DNA from: an uncultured euryarchaeote
GTDB lineage: Archaea; Thermoplasmatota; Poseidoniia; Poseidoniales; Thalassarchaeaceae
DNA length: 6,105 bases
Direction of reading: 5' to 3'
Assembly (NCBI GenBank): GCA_937876055.1
Contig: CALEIW010000084.1
Location: 1-6,105, forward strand
Below, piece by piece: positions 5,692-6,105 of this stretch (positions are counted from its first letter, which is position 1; the number at the start of each line of letters is the position of its first letter). The position numbers and the translations under genes were made by a program. The notes under the pieces are model-generated. The model ran no database searches and was not told the DNA's origin. It was given only the letters and a program-made list of their open reading frames with translations.

Positions 5692-5927
5692 CTTACTGTG
5701 GTTACAGTCTGCTGTCCTTCTAATACTCGGCGCAGAGCTGCGATACTGATCACAAGTGGCACATACTCAGTTCCGTCAGCGGTTGTGTACGTGTGGCAAT
5801 TACCAATTGCGTCTTGATGCAAACTAATCTTTAGCGCACCTCCGGCTTGGCTTTGCCTAGCCCACCCAATAAGGGTGGTATTCTGTTCGTTCTCGGGCTG
5901 TTCTTTTTTGCTTGATGTCTTTGGCAT
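5673..5927 (-). CDS. Small conserved-looking protein of unknown function (84 aa)
   Basis: I do not recognise the family. The 84 residues start with a polar, charged tail (1-17, MPKTSSKKEQPENEQNT) and continue into one compact domain. That domain has predicted strands near 18-25 (TLIGWARQ), 31-38 (ALKISLHQ) and 53-62, a short helix near 63-71 (AALRRVLEG) and a last strand near 74-80 (TVTTVSQ). There is a single cysteine (44), no signal peptide and no membrane segment, so it is probably cytosolic. The pattern of a basic tail plus a small beta-rich domain would suit a nucleic-acid-binding or adaptor protein, but that is a guess. The ATG at 5927 is firmly supported by GGAGGT 8 nt upstream, the best ribosome binding site in the window. 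The stop codon directly precedes the first possible exporter codon, so the two genes are probably one transcription unit. Confidence 0.8.
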   Translation of the reverse strand: MPKTSSKKEQPENEQNTTLIGWARQSQAGGALKISLHQDAIGNCHTYTTADGTEYVPLVISIAALRRVLEGQQTVTTVSQFSEN

Positions 5928-5935
5928 ATTTTCTT

Positions 5936-5941
5936 ACCTCC
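5936..5941 (-). promoter_or_regulatory. Shine-Dalgarno site of the 84-residue gene
   Basis: The minus strand reads GGAGGT, fully complementary to the CCUCC-containing 3' end of archaeal 16S rRNA, with 8 nt between it and the ATG at 5927. It fixes the start of the small gene. Other genes here appear leaderless or nearly so, so this one seems to be translated in a different way. Confidence 0.85.
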
Positions 5942-5967
5942 AAGTGGAAGCTCGAAATGCGGCCCTA

Positions 5968-5976
5968 GATATGAAT
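5968..5976 (-). promoter_or_regulatory. Candidate TATA element of the small protein/exporter unit
   Basis: The minus strand reads TTCATATCT. The normal archaeal spacing would start the transcript near 5945, giving an 18-nt leader that just includes the Shine-Dalgarno site at 5941-5936. The same A/T island lies between the two divergent reading frames and could also be used on the plus strand. The consensus match is weak. Confidence 0.35.
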
Positions 5977-5990
5977 GGAATAGAGTAGAG

Positions 5991-6105
5991 GTGTATGAAA
6001 GTGAAACTAGATCCTCGAGCACACCGCCGAAGGCTGTGGGCGCGGAACTCTTGGCCGAACGGCTGAAAGTGAATGAGTTCCTCCAAGAGTCGATAATCAT
6101 GGCTC
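5991..6105 (+). CDS. Probable divergent gene, 5' part only, unknown product
   Basis: A plus-strand frame without stops runs from GTG at 5991 to the right edge (38 codons plus one base). After a polar Ser/Thr/Pro-rich start it reads AVGAELLAERLKVNEFLQES, an amphipathic-looking helix with ordinary composition, followed by IIMA at the edge, which may lead into a hydrophobic segment. I cannot name a family. The start is uncertain: GTG 5991 has only GTAGAG upstream, and GTG 6036, which would open with GAELLAER, is another option. The frame also stays open to the left through the small gene's promoter, where coding is unlikely. If real, it diverges from the 84-residue gene with about 60 bp between start codons. 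Confidence 0.5.
   Translation, partial: MYESETRSSSTPPKAVGAELLAERLKVNEFLQESIIMA

Noticed and set aside
5996..6067. Short ATG frame on the plus strand starting MKVKLD
   Set aside because: It stops after about 23 codons; the alternative frame from GTG 5991 stays open and reads more like protein.
5831..6100. Minus-strand open frame of 89 codons overlapping the small gene in another frame
   Set aside because: It overlaps the well-supported 84-residue gene and its Shine-Dalgarno site, lacks a ribosome binding site and has no protein-like pattern.
1..6105. CRISPR array, insertion sequence, integron or prophage
   Set aside because: No regularly spaced direct repeats, no transposase or integrase reading frame and no target-site duplications were seen. 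The tRNA-Lys 3' end is followed by asnS rather than an integrase.

Overview
The window looks like a stretch of an archaeal chromosome, most likely a marine planktonic euryarchaeon of the Thermoplasmatota type (Poseidoniales/Marine Group II or a relative). The pointers are an archaeal-type asparaginyl-tRNA synthetase, TATA-like elements about 26-27 bp upstream of expected transcript starts with little or no 5' leader, a perfect archaeal Shine-Dalgarno sequence before one gene, and a very large RND exporter with acidic, Cys-paired extracytoplasmic domains. The lineage is an inference; nothing here is a formal taxonomic marker apart from the RNase P RNA, which could be searched.

Layout, left to right. 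Positions 1-851 (minus) hold the N-terminal two thirds of asparaginyl-tRNA synthetase, cut by the left window edge. Then comes a tRNA-Lys(CTT) with an encoded CCA end (915-991, minus) and a complete ribose-5-phosphate isomerase A (1041-1769, minus). A compact divergent promoter region separates rpiA from an RNase P RNA gene on the plus strand (about 1861-2162). Its 3' end converges on the 3' end of a 1161-codon RND-superfamily (MMPL/Patched-like) exporter (2187-5672, minus). Directly upstream of the exporter, and ending exactly where its reading frame opens, is a small 84-residue protein of unknown function (5673-5927, minus) with a strong GGAGGT ribosome binding site. At the right edge a plus-strand reading frame, cut by the window, probably begins a divergent gene.

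Functionally the left half is housekeeping: translation (AsnRS, tRNA-Lys), tRNA 5' maturation (RNase P RNA) and the pentose phosphate/ribose pathway (RpiA). The right half is the accessory-looking part: a small cytosolic protein and a 14-TM exporter that look co-transcribed. No mobile element, CRISPR array, integrase or phage gene was seen. The least explained elements are the small protein/exporter pair, the 19-bp palindrome at their junction, and the exporter's six Cys pairs, Ca-loop-like motifs and two additional membrane helices.
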